DNA from: JAHEDH01 sp963745865
GTDB lineage: Bacteria > Actinomycetota > Acidimicrobiia > Spongiisociales > ZC4RG35
NCBI GenBank assembly: GCA_963745865.1
Contig: CAVUYZ010000003.1
Location: forward strand, 558,001-622,000
DNA: 64,000 nt
Direction: 5' to 3'
In this document: one piece after another, positions 44,070 to 53,454 of the stretch
How the letters are laid out: each line of letters starts with the position of its first letter
How positions within the stretch are numbered: position 1 is the first letter of the stretch
Translations under genes and position numbers: made by a program
The notes under the pieces: generated by a model
What the model saw: the letters and a program-made list of their open reading frames with translations, nothing else
Told to the model about the DNA's origin: nothing
Databases searched by the model: none

Positions 44070-44468
44070 ATGGCAACCATCTTTACGCGAATCATGTATG
44101 GCGAGATACCGGGAACGTTCGTCTGGCAGGACGATCTCTGTGTCGCATTCCTGTCGATCAACCCCTTGCAGCCTGGTCACACACTCGTCGTCCCTCGGGA
44201 AGAGGTCGATCACTGGCTCGATTGCCCGCCTGACCTCATGGGCCACCTGCTCGACGTGTCCGGAAAGGTTGGCGAGGCGATCCAGGCGGAGTGGGAGCCT
44301 GAACGAGTGGGCCTCATGATCGCCGGTCTCGAAGTGCCGCACATGCACATCCATCTCGTCCCGATCTGGGGTGTCTCGGACCTCGACTTTGCGAATGCCG
44401 CCGAGTCGGTTCCTCGCGACGACCTCGAAGATCATGCCCGCCGAATCATGGCCAGGCTCGAACGCTGA
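44070..44468 (+). CDS. HIT-family nucleotide hydrolase
   Basis: 132 residues with the histidine triad HMHIHLVP, upstream LVVPREEVDHWLD and N-terminal TIFTRIMYGEIPGTFVWQDD. HIT proteins hydrolyse AMP-lysine, AMP-amine or dinucleoside polyphosphates. It is convergent with HMG-CoA lyase; only one base separates the two stop codons. Confidence 0.93.
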   Translation: MATIFTRIMYGEIPGTFVWQDDLCVAFLSINPLQPGHTLVVPREEVDHWLDCPPDLMGHLLDVSGKVGEAIQAEWEPERVGLMIAGLEVPHMHIHLVPIWGVSDLDFANAAESVPRDDLEDHARRIMARLER

Positions 44469-44469
44469 C

Positions 44470-45372
44470 TCATGTCGGCGGGAACGGACCCGCCCGGTGG
44501 TACAACCCGACGACCGATCCCGGGAGATGGCCGCCGACCCATTCGGCCGCCGCCGTGAGGCGTTCGAGGTCGATGCCTGTTTCGAACCCCATGCGGTGGA
44601 GCATGTAGATGGTGTCTTCGGTGGCGATGTTTCCTGTTGCATTCGGGGCGAATGGGCATCCACCGAGGCCGCCGAGGCTGGCGTCGAAGCTCCTCACCCC
44701 GAGATCGACAGCAGCAGCGACGTTGGCCAGTCCGGTCCCTCTGGTGTTGTGGAAATGAGCGCCGAGAACGACCGTGTCGGGGACCGAAGACCGGATGGCT
44801 CCGAAGCGCTCGGTGACATCGGTAGGGCTGGCGACGCCGATCGTGTCGGCAAGACTCAGACGCGCCGGGGGCTCATCGAGGCATCGCTCGACGACGTCGG
44901 CAACCCGCTTCGGGTCGACCTCTCCTTCGAACGGGCACCCAAATGCGGCTGACACGACAAGTGATGGTTCAATCCCCGCAGCTCGTGCACGCCGGGCGAT
45001 CGCATGCCACAGAGCGATCCCTTCGTCGGTAGAGGTGCCTTGGTTCTCTCTGGAGAACGTGTCGGTCACGACGACCGCGTAGTTGATTTCGTCGCAGCGG
45101 GCCGCAATCGCGCGGTCGAGCCCGCGCTCGTTCAAGACCAGGCCGATGTAGGAGATGCCGTCGGAGCGGTCGACGCCGGCCATGACATCCTCGGCATCGG
45201 CCATCGCAGGAACCAACCGGGGATGGACGAACGATGTCGCTTCGAGCCTCCGGACACCGGTCCCCACCAACCGGGAGATCAATTCGAGCTTCGTTGGCGT
45301 GTCGAGGAGCCTTGATTCGTTCTGGAGGCCGTCGCGAGGGGAAACGTCGATGATCTCTACGTGTTCGGGCAT
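44470..45372 (-). CDS. Hydroxymethylglutaryl-CoA lyase
   Basis: Cleaves HMG-CoA to acetyl-CoA and acetoacetate, the last step of leucine degradation. 300 residues, intact TIM-barrel of the HMGL-like family: N-terminal IIDVSPRDGLQNES with the metal-binding Asp, RRLEATSFVHPRLVPAMADA, HFHNTRGTGLAN with metal-binding His, and the cysteine signature GLGGCPFAPNATGN. No other leucine-catabolism gene is nearby. Confidence 0.93.
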   Translation of the reverse strand: MPEHVEIIDVSPRDGLQNESRLLDTPTKLELISRLVGTGVRRLEATSFVHPRLVPAMADAEDVMAGVDRSDGISYIGLVLNERGLDRAIAARCDEINYAVVVTDTFSRENQGTSTDEGIALWHAIARRARAAGIEPSLVVSAAFGCPFEGEVDPKRVADVVERCLDEPPARLSLADTIGVASPTDVTERFGAIRSSVPDTVVLGAHFHNTRGTGLANVAAAVDLGVRSFDASLGGLGGCPFAPNATGNIATEDTIYMLHRMGFETGIDLERLTAAAEWVGGHLPGSVVGLYHRAGPFPPT

Positions 45373-45449
45373 GGCAGGTCCCTGGTTGGCTCGGTTGGCG
45401 CAACGCTACCCGTGCCCGGTGCGAGGGTTGTGGCCCGGCTGGTCTGATC

Positions 45450-45455
45450 TATCGT
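45450..45455 (+). promoter_or_regulatory. -10 hexamer (TATCGT) of galE
   Basis: TATCGT ends 6 nt before ATG 45462. Confidence 0.5.
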
Positions 45456-45461
45456 GGCCGC

Positions 45462-46476
45462 ATGCGTGTATTGGTGACCGGCGGGACGGGTTTCATTGGC
45501 TCTCACACCGTCGTCGAGTTGATCATGGACGGCCACGAGGTCCTGATCATCGATGACCTGAGCAACTCGAAGGCGAGCGTGGTCGACCGGATCGGCCGGA
45601 TCACCGGTCGCCAGCCCGAGTTCGTCCAGGGGGACATCAGGGACCAAGACCTGCTGAACCGGACGTTGTCGTCCGGCGGGTTCGAGGCTGCAATCCACTT
45701 TGCCGCACTCAAAGCGGTGGGCGAGTCCGTCAGGGATCCGCTCCCATACTGGAACGTGAACGTCACGGGGTCGCTCGGATTGATCGAAGCCCTGCGACGA
45801 TCACGGAGTCGAGAAGATCGTCTTCAGCTCGTCGGCCACCGTGTACGGGGAGCCTGATCAGGTACCGGTGTCCGAGGACGCCCCCATCAGGCCGCCCTCC
45901 AGTCCGTACGGATGGACCAAGTTGGTGATCGAGCGGATGCTGACCGACCTGACCGTGTCGGATCCGGGTTGGGCGGTGACGCTGCTCCGCTACTTCAACC
46001 CGATCGGCGCACATGCCTCCGGGCTGATCGGCGAGGATCCGTCAGACGAGCCGAACAATCTGATGCCGTACATCGCCAGGGTCGCGACCGAGCAACTGCC
46101 GGTGCTGTCGGTGTTCGGAGACGACTACCAGACCCGAGACGGGACCGGCGTCCGTGACTACATCCATGTCGTGGACCTTGCCAGGGGACATGTTGCGGCG
46201 CTGCGTGACCTGGCGACCGGCCCAGGGCTCAGGGTGTACAACCTGGGAACGGGACGGGGCACCTCTGTGCTCGAGCTCATCGCCGCGTTCGAGAAACATT
46301 CGGGTGTCAAGGTCCCGACCCGGGTCGTGGGTCGTCGCGAGGGCGATGTCGCCGAGCTGTGGGCCGACCCGGGGAAGGCGTTGCGGGACCTGGGATGGAC
46401 CGCTGAATACGACATCGACGACATGTGCGAGGACACGTGGCGGTGGCAGCAGTTTGCGATGGGGTTGGAGGACTGA
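45462..46476 (+). CDS. galE: UDP-glucose 4-epimerase (one frame break)
   Basis: NAD-dependent extended SDR enzyme. N-terminal TGGTGFIGSHTVVEL, DDLSNSKASV, HFAALKAVGESV. After a +1 break near 45795-45815 the frame continues GVEKIVFSSSATVYGEP with the catalytic Ser/Thr, and SPYGWTKLVIE carries the YxxxK pair. C-terminal RDYIHVVDLARGHV and YNLGTGRGTSVLELI are standard. The corrected length of ~337 aa is normal. Confidence 0.94.
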
Positions 46477-46478
46477 CC

Positions 46479-47226
46479 TCAGAGCGTGCGACTGAGCTCG
46501 TCGACCGTGGAACGAATGATCGCCTCGACCTCGTCCGCCATCGGGTCGATGTCATCCTCGGACCGGGCGATGGGGTCGCAGAAGCGAATCTTGACGCGAG
46601 CGCCGAACGGGACGGGGAGCAGGTTGTTCTCGGCGAGCCGCCAGGAACCCGCCACAGCTGTCGGCACCACCGGGAGCTGATCTGCGGCCTTCAACATCAT
46701 GGCGGTCCCGCCACGTTTGAACTCTTTGAGGGAGCCGTCGCGGGATCGGGTTCCCTCCGGGAAGATCACGACGCTCACGTTGCGATTCTGGGCGGTGGAT
46801 GCCATGTCCTTGATCGCGCGAAACGATTGCGAGCGGTCGGCTCCGGTCGATCAGTGCATTCCCACCCCACCGAAGATTCAGCGAGATCGACGGGATTCCT
46901 CTCCCCAGCTCCTTCTTCGCCACGTACTTGGGGAAGTTGGTGTACAGGAATCCGCCGATGAGGACGATGTCGAGCAGGCTCTGGTGATTGGAGACGATGG
47001 CGTATCCGGTGTGGGGTTGGATCAGCGGGGACTTCTCGATCGTGATCCTGGTTCCACAGATGCGAAACGTGTTGGCCAGATACCACTGCAGCGAAGCCAT
47101 GACGTACTCGAACCCTCGAAAGCTGAACGGGCGAACGATGCGGCCGACCACGTCGAAGAATGCAAACCCGAAACCGAACACGATGAGGAACGGGATGGTG
47201 AACAACCAGTCTCGGACCTTCTTCAT
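46479..47226 (-). CDS. plsC: 1-acylglycerol-3-phosphate acyltransferase (one frame break)
   Basis: Membrane-associated PlsC. The start ATG 47226 has a leaderless -10 hexamer. The N-terminal membrane segment (WLFTIPFLIVFGFGFAFF) is followed by HX4D in VSNHQSLLDIV and, after a +1 break near 46820-46850, by FPEGTRSRDGSLKEFKRGG and PVVPTAVAGSW. The corrected length is ~248 aa. It makes phosphatidic acid from lysophosphatidic acid. Same strand as the hydrolase upstream, whose stop codon overlaps the predicted -10. Confidence 0.9.
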
Positions 47227-47233
47227 GCGAGCG

Positions 47234-47239
47234 AGTCTA
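47234..47239 (-). promoter_or_regulatory. -10 hexamer (TAGACT) of plsC
   Basis: On the minus strand TAGACT ends 7 nt before ATG 47226; its first three bases are the stop codon of the upstream hydrolase gene. Confidence 0.5.
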
Positions 47240-48200
47240 CGCGCGGCCCTCGAAGCGCTCGAAGGTGTCTCCGATAGCTGCAGCGAGGGTCGGCCGGTGT
47301 CGCCAGAGCGCTGTTGCGTGTCCGCCACCGATCGTCCTCAGTTCGGCGCCCCAGTGTTGGGCAAGTGCCGCGCTCGCCTCAGGTGGAACGAATGCGTCGC
47401 CTTCGGCAGACACCACGATGGCCGAGCGATGATGGCTCCGGGCGGCGTATCCCAGGGCTGATGCCGACGTGAGGACCTCCCTGAGATGTTCCGCCTGGTC
47501 ACGGCCTCCGAGGGCGTCCCATTCGATCGCATGCCTGAGTACTCCGTCGAGATACACCGGCCCCGGTGAATGCGAGGCTGCCAGCGCGGTGATGGCGATC
47601 GGGTCGTCGTGTACGGCTCCGACGATTGCCGCCAGGTTTCCTCCCATCGAGAACCCCGCAACTCCCGCGGTCTTCGACCCGTCGAGACTCGAGAGCAGCG
47701 ACTTCGCCTCCTGGACAGCTCCGAACCCCATCGAGCGCGAAGTCGGCGACGGTGCGGATTGCCTGTTGCTGTACGGTCGTGATCCTCCGCCCCCCGTACA
47801 GCGGAATATCGAACATCAGCGACGAGATCCCATACTCGAAGAGGAGCGCCGCGAGCTTGCGGCGTTGCTCGAAACCATGGTCGTTCCATGCAGGGAGGAG
47901 TACAGCGACCCGGGAGCTCCCGACGGCCGGCTCAACCAACTCGACGGGGACCACTCGGGATTCGAGCGGAAGCAGCTCGGCGATGGGTGAGGTGAACTGA
48001 CCGCGAATGACACGGTGGCCCACCCGCTCTTCTTTCCTGCCCCACACAACCTCTGCGGGAGCGACCGGTTGAGTGATCGATTCAGGGTTGGCCAGCATCT
48101 CCACTGTGAGCCGATCGCCCCAGCCGTCGGGGAAGACCGCGGTCGCCGAGGGTCCGAAGCGGTAGAGGACGCCGGCCAGCGAGTCGATGATGTGTGGCAC
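47237..48200 (-). CDS. ABHD18-like alpha/beta hydrolase (one frame break)
   Basis: Serine hydrolase of the ABHD18/DUF2048 type. N-terminal part contains VAVLLPAWNDHGFEQRRKLA and YGISSLMFDIPLYGGRR; after a +1 break near 47715-47745 the nucleophile elbow AGFSMGGNLAAIVG appears, then a C-terminal GGGHATALWRHRP with the probable catalytic His. GTG 48200 has TACATT 6 nt upstream, so it is preferred over a start at 48263. The corrected length is ~320 aa. Substrate unknown. Confidence 0.8.
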
Positions 48201-48206
48201 ACGGCC

Positions 48207-48212
48207 AATGTA
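48207..48212 (-). promoter_or_regulatory. -10 hexamer (TACATT) of the ABHD18-like gene
   Basis: On the minus strand it ends 6 nt before GTG 48200. Confidence 0.45.
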
Positions 48213-48275
48213 GGGGGCTGCCGTCGATACCGCGGATCGATCGCCGAGGCGAACTGGCTGCATGCGGCGGACGAC

Positions 48276-49544
48276 TCAGACGTCGTTGCGGATGAGATCC
48301 TCATAGCTCTCGCGCCTGACGACGAGCCGGCTGTCACCGGCTCGGGCGAAGACAACGGCAGGACGCAGGATCTTGTTGTAGTTGGAGCCCATCGAGTGGC
48401 CGTAGGCACCCGTCACCGGCGTCGCCACCAGATCACCGACCTCGAGGGGAGGCACTCGGCCCTCCCGCACCAGGAGATCGCCCGACTCGCAGTGCTTTCC
48501 GACGAGTCGGATCGGATCGGTCCGTTCGGCCCCCACAGCGGCTGGAGCGAAGGTCTCATAGCCGCTGCCGTACAACACCGGTCGAGGGTTGTCGCTCATG
48601 CCACCGTCGACGGCGACGTACGTCCGGACTCCCGGCAGATGCTTGATGGTCCCAACCGTGTAGACGGTGATCGCGGCGGATGCGACGATCGATCTTCCCG
48701 GTTCGGCCCAGATCGACGACGCAACGCTCTGTTCTCGAGCCGAGCGATGCAGGATGTCGGCCCACTCGGTGATGCTGGGAGCGTCCTCCCCTTCGACATA
48801 GGCAACACCGAGCCCGCCCCCAACAACCAGTTCAGGGAAGTCATACGGCCGGGTGAAGTCGGCGAGCACGCCAAGTGAGTCGGCGAACGACTCGACCCGG
48901 AAGACCTGCGAACCGATATGGGCGTGAACTCCGCGCACATCCAGATGCGGCGACGCCACGGCCCGGTCGATCGCCATCGCAGCCAGCCCGGACGAGACGG
49001 TGAATCCGAACTTCGAGTCGTCCTGTCCCGTGGACACATACTCGTGGGTGTGCGCCTCGACACCGGGAGTCACTCGGAGAAAGACCGCAGGGGGAGTCAC
49101 ACCCTCGCTGGCCACGAGACGCTCGATACGATCGATCTCGTCGAAGCTGTCCACGACCAGCCTGCCAACGCCGTGAGTCAGTGCCATGTGCAGCTCTCGC
49201 TCGGACTTGTTGTTGCCGTGCATGACCAGCCGCTCCGCCGGGACCCCGGCCTGCAGGGCGACGAACATCTCGCCTCCGGTTGCGACGTCGATCCGCATGC
49301 CCTCCTCGTGAGCGAGTCGGGCCATGGCCAGACAGAGGAACGCCTTGGAGGCATACACGGCGCCATCACCGAACCCGGCAACGGCTTCTCGCGCTCGGGT
49401 CCTCAGATGGTCTTCGTCGTAGATGAAGAGTGGGGTACCGAATTCCGCAGCGAGCTCGTCGACGCGACATCCTCCGATGGACAAAGCACCGTCGGACTCG
49501 ACGTCCGACGTCAGCGGGAGGAGATGGCGGGGGAGTATCGACAC
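48276..49544 (-). CDS. lysA: Diaminopimelate decarboxylase
   Basis: PLP enzyme giving L-lysine from meso-DAP. Intact, 422 residues from GTG 49544. VYASKAFLC holds the PLP-binding Lys, HAHIGSQVF, the glycine loop VVGGGLGVAYVEG, WAEPGRSIVA, GKHCESGD with the inter-subunit Cys, and GAYGHSMGSNYN are all present. Lysine biosynthesis via DAP fits an organism with DAP-type peptidoglycan. Confidence 0.95.
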   Translation of the reverse strand: MSILPRHLLPLTSDVESDGALSIGGCRVDELAAEFGTPLFIYDEDHLRTRAREAVAGFGDGAVYASKAFLCLAMARLAHEEGMRIDVATGGEMFVALQAGVPAERLVMHGNNKSERELHMALTHGVGRLVVDSFDEIDRIERLVASEGVTPPAVFLRVTPGVEAHTHEYVSTGQDDSKFGFTVSSGLAAMAIDRAVASPHLDVRGVHAHIGSQVFRVESFADSLGVLADFTRPYDFPELVVGGGLGVAYVEGEDAPSITEWADILHRSAREQSVASSIWAEPGRSIVASAAITVYTVGTIKHLPGVRTYVAVDGGMSDNPRPVLYGSGYETFAPAAVGAERTDPIRLVGKHCESGDLLVREGRVPPLEVGDLVATPVTGAYGHSMGSNYNKILRPAVVFARAGDSRLVVRRESYEDLIRNDV

Positions 49545-49550
49545 GCCGTC

Positions 49551-49556
49551 AGCGTA
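49551..49556 (-). promoter_or_regulatory. -10 hexamer (TACGCT) of lysA
   Basis: On the minus strand TACGCT ends 6 nt before GTG 49544. Confidence 0.5.
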
Positions 49557-49574
49557 CCGAGAGGCGCTGCGAGG

Positions 49575-49748
49575 TCAGCTCGACCTCTCGTGCTCCCGCC
49601 ACAGGAACCACCATCCGAGTCCGTGAAGTCCGATCGCAGCAGCGAGCACGGCAGCGCCCAGATACTCGCCGATCAGCACCGCGGCCAGTGCCGCCATGGC
49701 AGCGGTGATGACGAGAGCGACGCGCACTCCGTTGAGGGGACCGAACAT
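49575..49748 (-). CDS. 57-residue membrane protein upstream of lysA
   Basis: Two hydrophobic stretches (VRVALVITAAMAALAAVLIG and LGAAVLAAAIGLHGLGWWFL) with a short charged end (WREHERSS). ATG 49748 is chosen because TATCGT ends 7 nt upstream; an in-frame start at 49799 would add a basic N-terminus. No family recognised. Confidence 0.6.
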   Translation of the reverse strand: MFGPLNGVRVALVITAAMAALAAVLIGEYLGAAVLAAAIGLHGLGWWFLWREHERSS

Positions 49749-49755
49749 GCTCCAC

Positions 49756-49761
49756 ACGATA
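49756..49761 (-). promoter_or_regulatory. -10 hexamer (TATCGT) of the small membrane gene
   Basis: On the minus strand it ends 7 nt before ATG 49748. Confidence 0.45.
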
Positions 49762-49900
49762 CGGGGTCGGCGGCGTTTCCGAAACGGGGCGCGAGCCAAC
49801 GACGTGCGCAGGAGCGCCCAGGGGCACCGATCCGAGATCGACGGTCATGCGAGGCTCGAGCGCGCCGGTTGGCCGATGACCACCTGCGGGTGACGGCCCA

Positions 49901-49906
49901 TAGAAT
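49901..49906 (+). promoter_or_regulatory. -10 hexamer (TAGAAT) of the MFS gene
   Basis: TAGAAT ends 6 nt before ATG 49913. Confidence 0.55.
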
Positions 49907-49912
49907 CTCGGG

Positions 49913-51157
49913 ATGTCAAACACCACCGCCGTTCGACCGCGTCGGTTTCCGGGTTGGCGGATACTCGGACTGGCGATCATCACAGCCTCTCTGACCGCTC
50001 CCGGTCAGACGATCGGCGTGTCCGTGTTCGTCGATCACTTCATCACCGACCTGGACCTGAGCCGGTCGGCAGTGTCCACGGCGTATCTGATCGGAACTCT
50101 GAGCGCGGCGACATTTCTGCCCTGGATCGGCCGGCGAGTCGACGCTATCGGCGTCCGTCGGGCGATGACGCTGATCGGAGTCGCCTTCTCCATTGCACTG
50201 GTGCTGATGTCGCAGGTCTCGGGGTTCGTCACGCTCGCAGCGGGCTTTGTCTTGATCCGGATGCTTGGCCAGGGCTCTCTGACGCTCTCGTCCACCGTGG
50301 CAGTGACGCTCTGGTTCCAGCGGCGGAGGGGGCTGGTGCTCGGTCTGCTGGCGACCGGAACCGGGATGTTGATGAGCCTGGTCCCGGTCGGTTCGAATGC
50401 GATCATCTCGTCGATCGGTTGGCGTGCGACATGGCTCGTCCTGGGGGCGATCATCGCCGTGACGGTCGTGCCGATCGGCTGGTTCGGCATGATCGACCGT
50501 CCCTCCGATCTGGGGTTGGAGCCCGATGGCGATGCGCCGCCCTCCTCGGGAACCGCTCCTGTCGTCGCGAGGTCGTTCTTGCGCTCGGAGGCAGTCCGCA
50601 CCGGCCGGTTCTGGATCCTGGTATCCGCGTCCGCCTCGGTGGGGATGCTCAGCACAGCGTTGAACTTCCATCAGATCTCGTTGCTGGGAGACGCAGGACT
50701 CACCACGACCGAGGCCGCGGTGATGTTCCTTCCCCAATTCGTCGGGACGGCGCTATCAGGCGTTGCGTTCGGATGGTTGAGTGACCGCCTCTCCGGGCGA
50801 ACGCTGATCCCGCTCTCCATGGCGCTGCTGGCGACCACGCTCGCATTTGCGGGCGTCCTGACAGCCGGCCCGATCGTCGTCGTGTACGCCCTGATGCTCG
50901 GAGCGACCGGCGGAGCGTCACGGAGTATCGGGGCCACGCTGATGCCGAGGTGGTTCGGCACCGACCACATCGGGGCGATCACCGGATTGTCGACGCTGGT
51001 CGGCGTCGCGTCGACGGCAGTCGGCCCCGTCGCGTACTCGGTAGCGAAAGATCTCACGGGGGAGTACACGACCGCTTCCCTGGTGTTCGTGGTGATCCCG
51101 GTGACGGTTGCCATCGCCGCTGTTGTGGCCGGCGTCGGGCGAATGACGACGCACTGA
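49913..51157 (+). CDS. Major facilitator superfamily transporter
   Basis: 414 residues, about 12 hydrophobic segments. MFS features: FLPWIGRRVDAIGVRRAMTL between helices 2 and 3 (motif A position), LIRMLGQGSLTLSS in helix 4-5, a central hydrophilic loop (about 195-220, DRPSDLGLEPDGDAPPSSG), and GWLSDRLSGRTLIPL between helices 8 and 9. The pattern resembles oxalate/formate-antiporter-like or monocarboxylate-type MFS proteins. Substrate cannot be stated. Confidence 0.88.
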   Translation: MSNTTAVRPRRFPGWRILGLAIITASLTAPGQTIGVSVFVDHFITDLDLSRSAVSTAYLIGTLSAATFLPWIGRRVDAIGVRRAMTLIGVAFSIALVLMSQVSGFVTLAAGFVLIRMLGQGSLTLSSTVAVTLWFQRRRGLVLGLLATGTGMLMSLVPVGSNAIISSIGWRATWLVLGAIIAVTVVPIGWFGMIDRPSDLGLEPDGDAPPSSGTAPVVARSFLRSEAVRTGRFWILVSASASVGMLSTALNFHQISLLGDAGLTTTEAAVMFLPQFVGTALSGVAFGWLSDRLSGRTLIPLSMALLATTLAFAGVLTAGPIVVVYALMLGATGGASRSIGATLMPRWFGTDHIGAITGLSTLVGVASTAVGPVAYSVAKDLTGEYTTASLVFVVIPVTVAIAAVVAGVGRMTTH

Positions 51158-51204
51158 CTCCTATCGGGATCATGCTGCAATCGAGGATCGAGACACCCCG
51201 GTCG

Positions 51205-51210
51205 TAGAGT
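51205..51210 (+). promoter_or_regulatory. -10 hexamer (TAGAGT) of the class-V aminotransferase gene
   Basis: TAGAGT ends 6 nt before ATG 51217. Confidence 0.5.
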
Positions 51211-51216
51211 TGCGGG

Positions 51217-52296
51217 ATGCCATTGACCAGTCGAACACTCATGGGCCCCGGCCCCGGAAACCCGTATCCCGAGGTGGCGCAGGGGTTGGTGAAGCCCATG
51301 CTCGGCCACCTCGATCCGCTCTTCCTCGACACTCTCGATGAGACCAATGCCCGCCTCAGGGAAGTGTGGAGGACTGAGAATCGGCTCACATTCCCCGTGT
51401 CGGGAACTGGCTCGGCCGGCATGGAGATCAGCTTCGTCAACGTCATCGCACCAGGATCGGTCGCCGTGATCGGAGTGAACGGCGTGTTCGGCAACCGGAT
51501 GTGCGATGTTGCCGAGCGGGCAGGCGCCGAGGTCGTCCGCGTCGACTTCGAATGGGGGCAACCCGTCGACCCGCAACGTCTGCTGGCGGCACATCCCGAT
51601 CCCGACGTCATCGCCCTGGTGCATGCCGAAACATCGACCGGTGTCCGATCCGACATCGCCGCCGTGGCGGCCGGCAAGGGCCGGGCACTGGTGATCGCCG
51701 ACTGCGTGACGTCGCTCGGCGGCATTCCGGTCGAGATCGACGACTGGAACATCGACATCGCCTACAGCGGGACACAGAAATGCCTGGGAGTCCCCCCGGG
51801 TCTCGCGCCCTTCACGATCAACGAACGAGCCCTCGAGCGGGTGATCGATCGTCCCCGTTCGTGGTATCTCGATCTGAATCTGATCGCCCGGTACGTCGAC
51901 GGGGGGAGCGGACGCTCGTACCACCACACCGCCCCGATCACGATGATCCAGGCCCTCCACGCTGGACTTGGAGCCCTTCTCGACGAGGGTCTGGAAGCGT
52001 CGTGGGCCCGGCATCAAAAGGTCGGTGACCACCTCAAGCAGGGCCTGGTCGATCTCGGCTTCCAGTTGTTCGCAGCGGAGGGCTATCGCCTTCCCGAACT
52101 GACGACGGTCCTCGTTCCCGAGTCGATTGACGAAGCCGAGGCGCGACGGCGCCTGCTCGACGAGTACGACATCGAGATCGGCGGGGGTCTCGGCGCTTAT
52201 GCGGGGAAGGTGTGGCGGATCGGGACCATGGGTCATACTGCCCGCGAGTCCAATGTCCGTCTGCTGCTGGCCGCCCTCGCTGAGATCATGGGTTGA
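51217..52296 (+). CDS. Class-V aminotransferase (alanine-glyoxylate / serine-glyoxylate type)
   Basis: PLP enzyme of 359 residues. N-terminal LMGPGPGNPYPEVAQGLVKP and GHLDPLFLDTLDE are diagnostic of AGXT/SGAT; HAETSTGVRSDI, VIADCVTSLGGIPVEID and the PLP Lys in YSGTQKCLGVPPG follow. C-terminal GGLGAYAGKVWRIGTMGHTA binds substrate carboxylate. It transfers amino groups from alanine or serine to glyoxylate; with gcvH/gcvT elsewhere in the window it could contribute to glycine and one-carbon metabolism. Confidence 0.92.
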   Translation: MPLTSRTLMGPGPGNPYPEVAQGLVKPMLGHLDPLFLDTLDETNARLREVWRTENRLTFPVSGTGSAGMEISFVNVIAPGSVAVIGVNGVFGNRMCDVAERAGAEVVRVDFEWGQPVDPQRLLAAHPDPDVIALVHAETSTGVRSDIAAVAAGKGRALVIADCVTSLGGIPVEIDDWNIDIAYSGTQKCLGVPPGLAPFTINERALERVIDRPRSWYLDLNLIARYVDGGSGRSYHHTAPITMIQALHAGLGALLDEGLEASWARHQKVGDHLKQGLVDLGFQLFAAEGYRLPELTTVLVPESIDEAEARRRLLDEYDIEIGGGLGAYAGKVWRIGTMGHTARESNVRLLLAALAEIMG

Positions 52297-52365
52297 CTCC
52301 GGCGGCATGCTCGGGCGACCGGGCATGTGACGTGTGTTCGCCTCGCAGGCTGAGCGAGTGCGCCC

Positions 52366-53403
52366 TCAGCGACTCGAAACCGGAGCGCGAGCCACGTCGG
52401 AGCGCCGTGATGTGGCGAGGGGGAGTGACAACCTGAACGTCGTCGCGTCGATCGAGCGCCGATACGTGAGATCTCCACCCATCAACGTCGCCAGGACCCG
52501 AGCCGACGAGAGTCCAAGCCCCGTCGATTCGATGTGTCCTGAGACGCCGACCAGGCCGAACGGCTCGAACAGTCCTTCGATCGCTTCCGGGGGGATGCCG
52601 GTTCCGCGATCTGTGACTTCCACCACGGCCGCGTTGCGACCTTCTGTGACGTACACCTCGATCGGGGGTCGACCGTGGCGGATGGCGTTCGTCAGGAGGT
52701 TCGTGACGATCTGGCGGACGCGGCGCGGGTCTGCATAGACCTGAACGTCCCCGAACGCCTCGAGGCTCACATCCGCCATCGTCCGGCACATCGTCCACAC
52801 CTCCTGGCCGAGATCGAATGCGCTGGGGTGGATCTGGAACTGTCCGGAATTGCGAAGGGCGGTGACACTCAGGTCCTCGATGATGTCGGCGGCAGCCTGC
52901 GCTTCGTCAGCGACCATGGACGCCAGCTCACGCTCGTTGGCCGACAGCCCCGGTTCATCGCGCAGGGCGATGGCAAGACCGAGCACCCCGGTCAGCGGCG
53001 TCTTGACGTCGTGGGCGACCGCTGCGATGAAGCGATCCTTTGACGTGTCCGTCTCTTCGAGTCGTCTCCGGAGATCCGAGGTGTACCCCACATAGAGCCC
53101 CATCAGGGGCACGACCAACATGCCAATCGCACCTTCGACCCCACCGAGCAGGTCGACACCCATGGTGTGGTCGGTCTGGAGGAAGAGCAACATGTGAACC
53201 GGATAGAACAACGATGCGACCACCGCAGCTCCGCTCTTGCCGAAGAGGTGGGCCGTCACGATCGTGGGGAGAACGGAGACGGCGACGTACATGTCCTGGA
53301 GTATCGAGTCGTGACCCAGGGGGAACAGAGCCGCATAGGCGAGCCACACCGCTGCGGCCACGGTGAGCTGGCGACTCTTCGATGCGGAGCGCAACCATTT
53401 CAT
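52366..53403 (-). CDS. Membrane histidine kinase
   Basis: 345 residues, intact. Four or more N-terminal membrane helices without a large external loop (LTVAAAVWLAYAALFPLGHD, TIVTAHLFGKSGAAVVASLF), then HisKA with VAHDVKTPLTGVLGLAIAL and HATPase boxes VTNLLTNAIRHGRPP, VTDRGTGIPPEAIEGLFEPF and STGLGLSSARVLATLMGGDL. It lies 51 nt downstream of the HAD-PlsC gene on the same strand, without a response regulator. Its HATPase end resembles the PAS kinase at 38.8-40.2 kb. Confidence 0.9.
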   Translation of the reverse strand: MKWLRSASKSRQLTVAAAVWLAYAALFPLGHDSILQDMYVAVSVLPTIVTAHLFGKSGAAVVASLFYPVHMLLFLQTDHTMGVDLLGGVEGAIGMLVVPLMGLYVGYTSDLRRRLEETDTSKDRFIAAVAHDVKTPLTGVLGLAIALRDEPGLSANERELASMVADEAQAAADIIEDLSVTALRNSGQFQIHPSAFDLGQEVWTMCRTMADVSLEAFGDVQVYADPRRVRQIVTNLLTNAIRHGRPPIEVYVTEGRNAAVVEVTDRGTGIPPEAIEGLFEPFGLVGVSGHIESTGLGLSSARVLATLMGGDLTYRRSIDATTFRLSLPLATSRRSDVARAPVSSR

Positions 53404-53454
53404 GGGACCTTCATCGTCGGCCGAAGCGGGCTCCTTGAGAAGCTCCTTCGATGC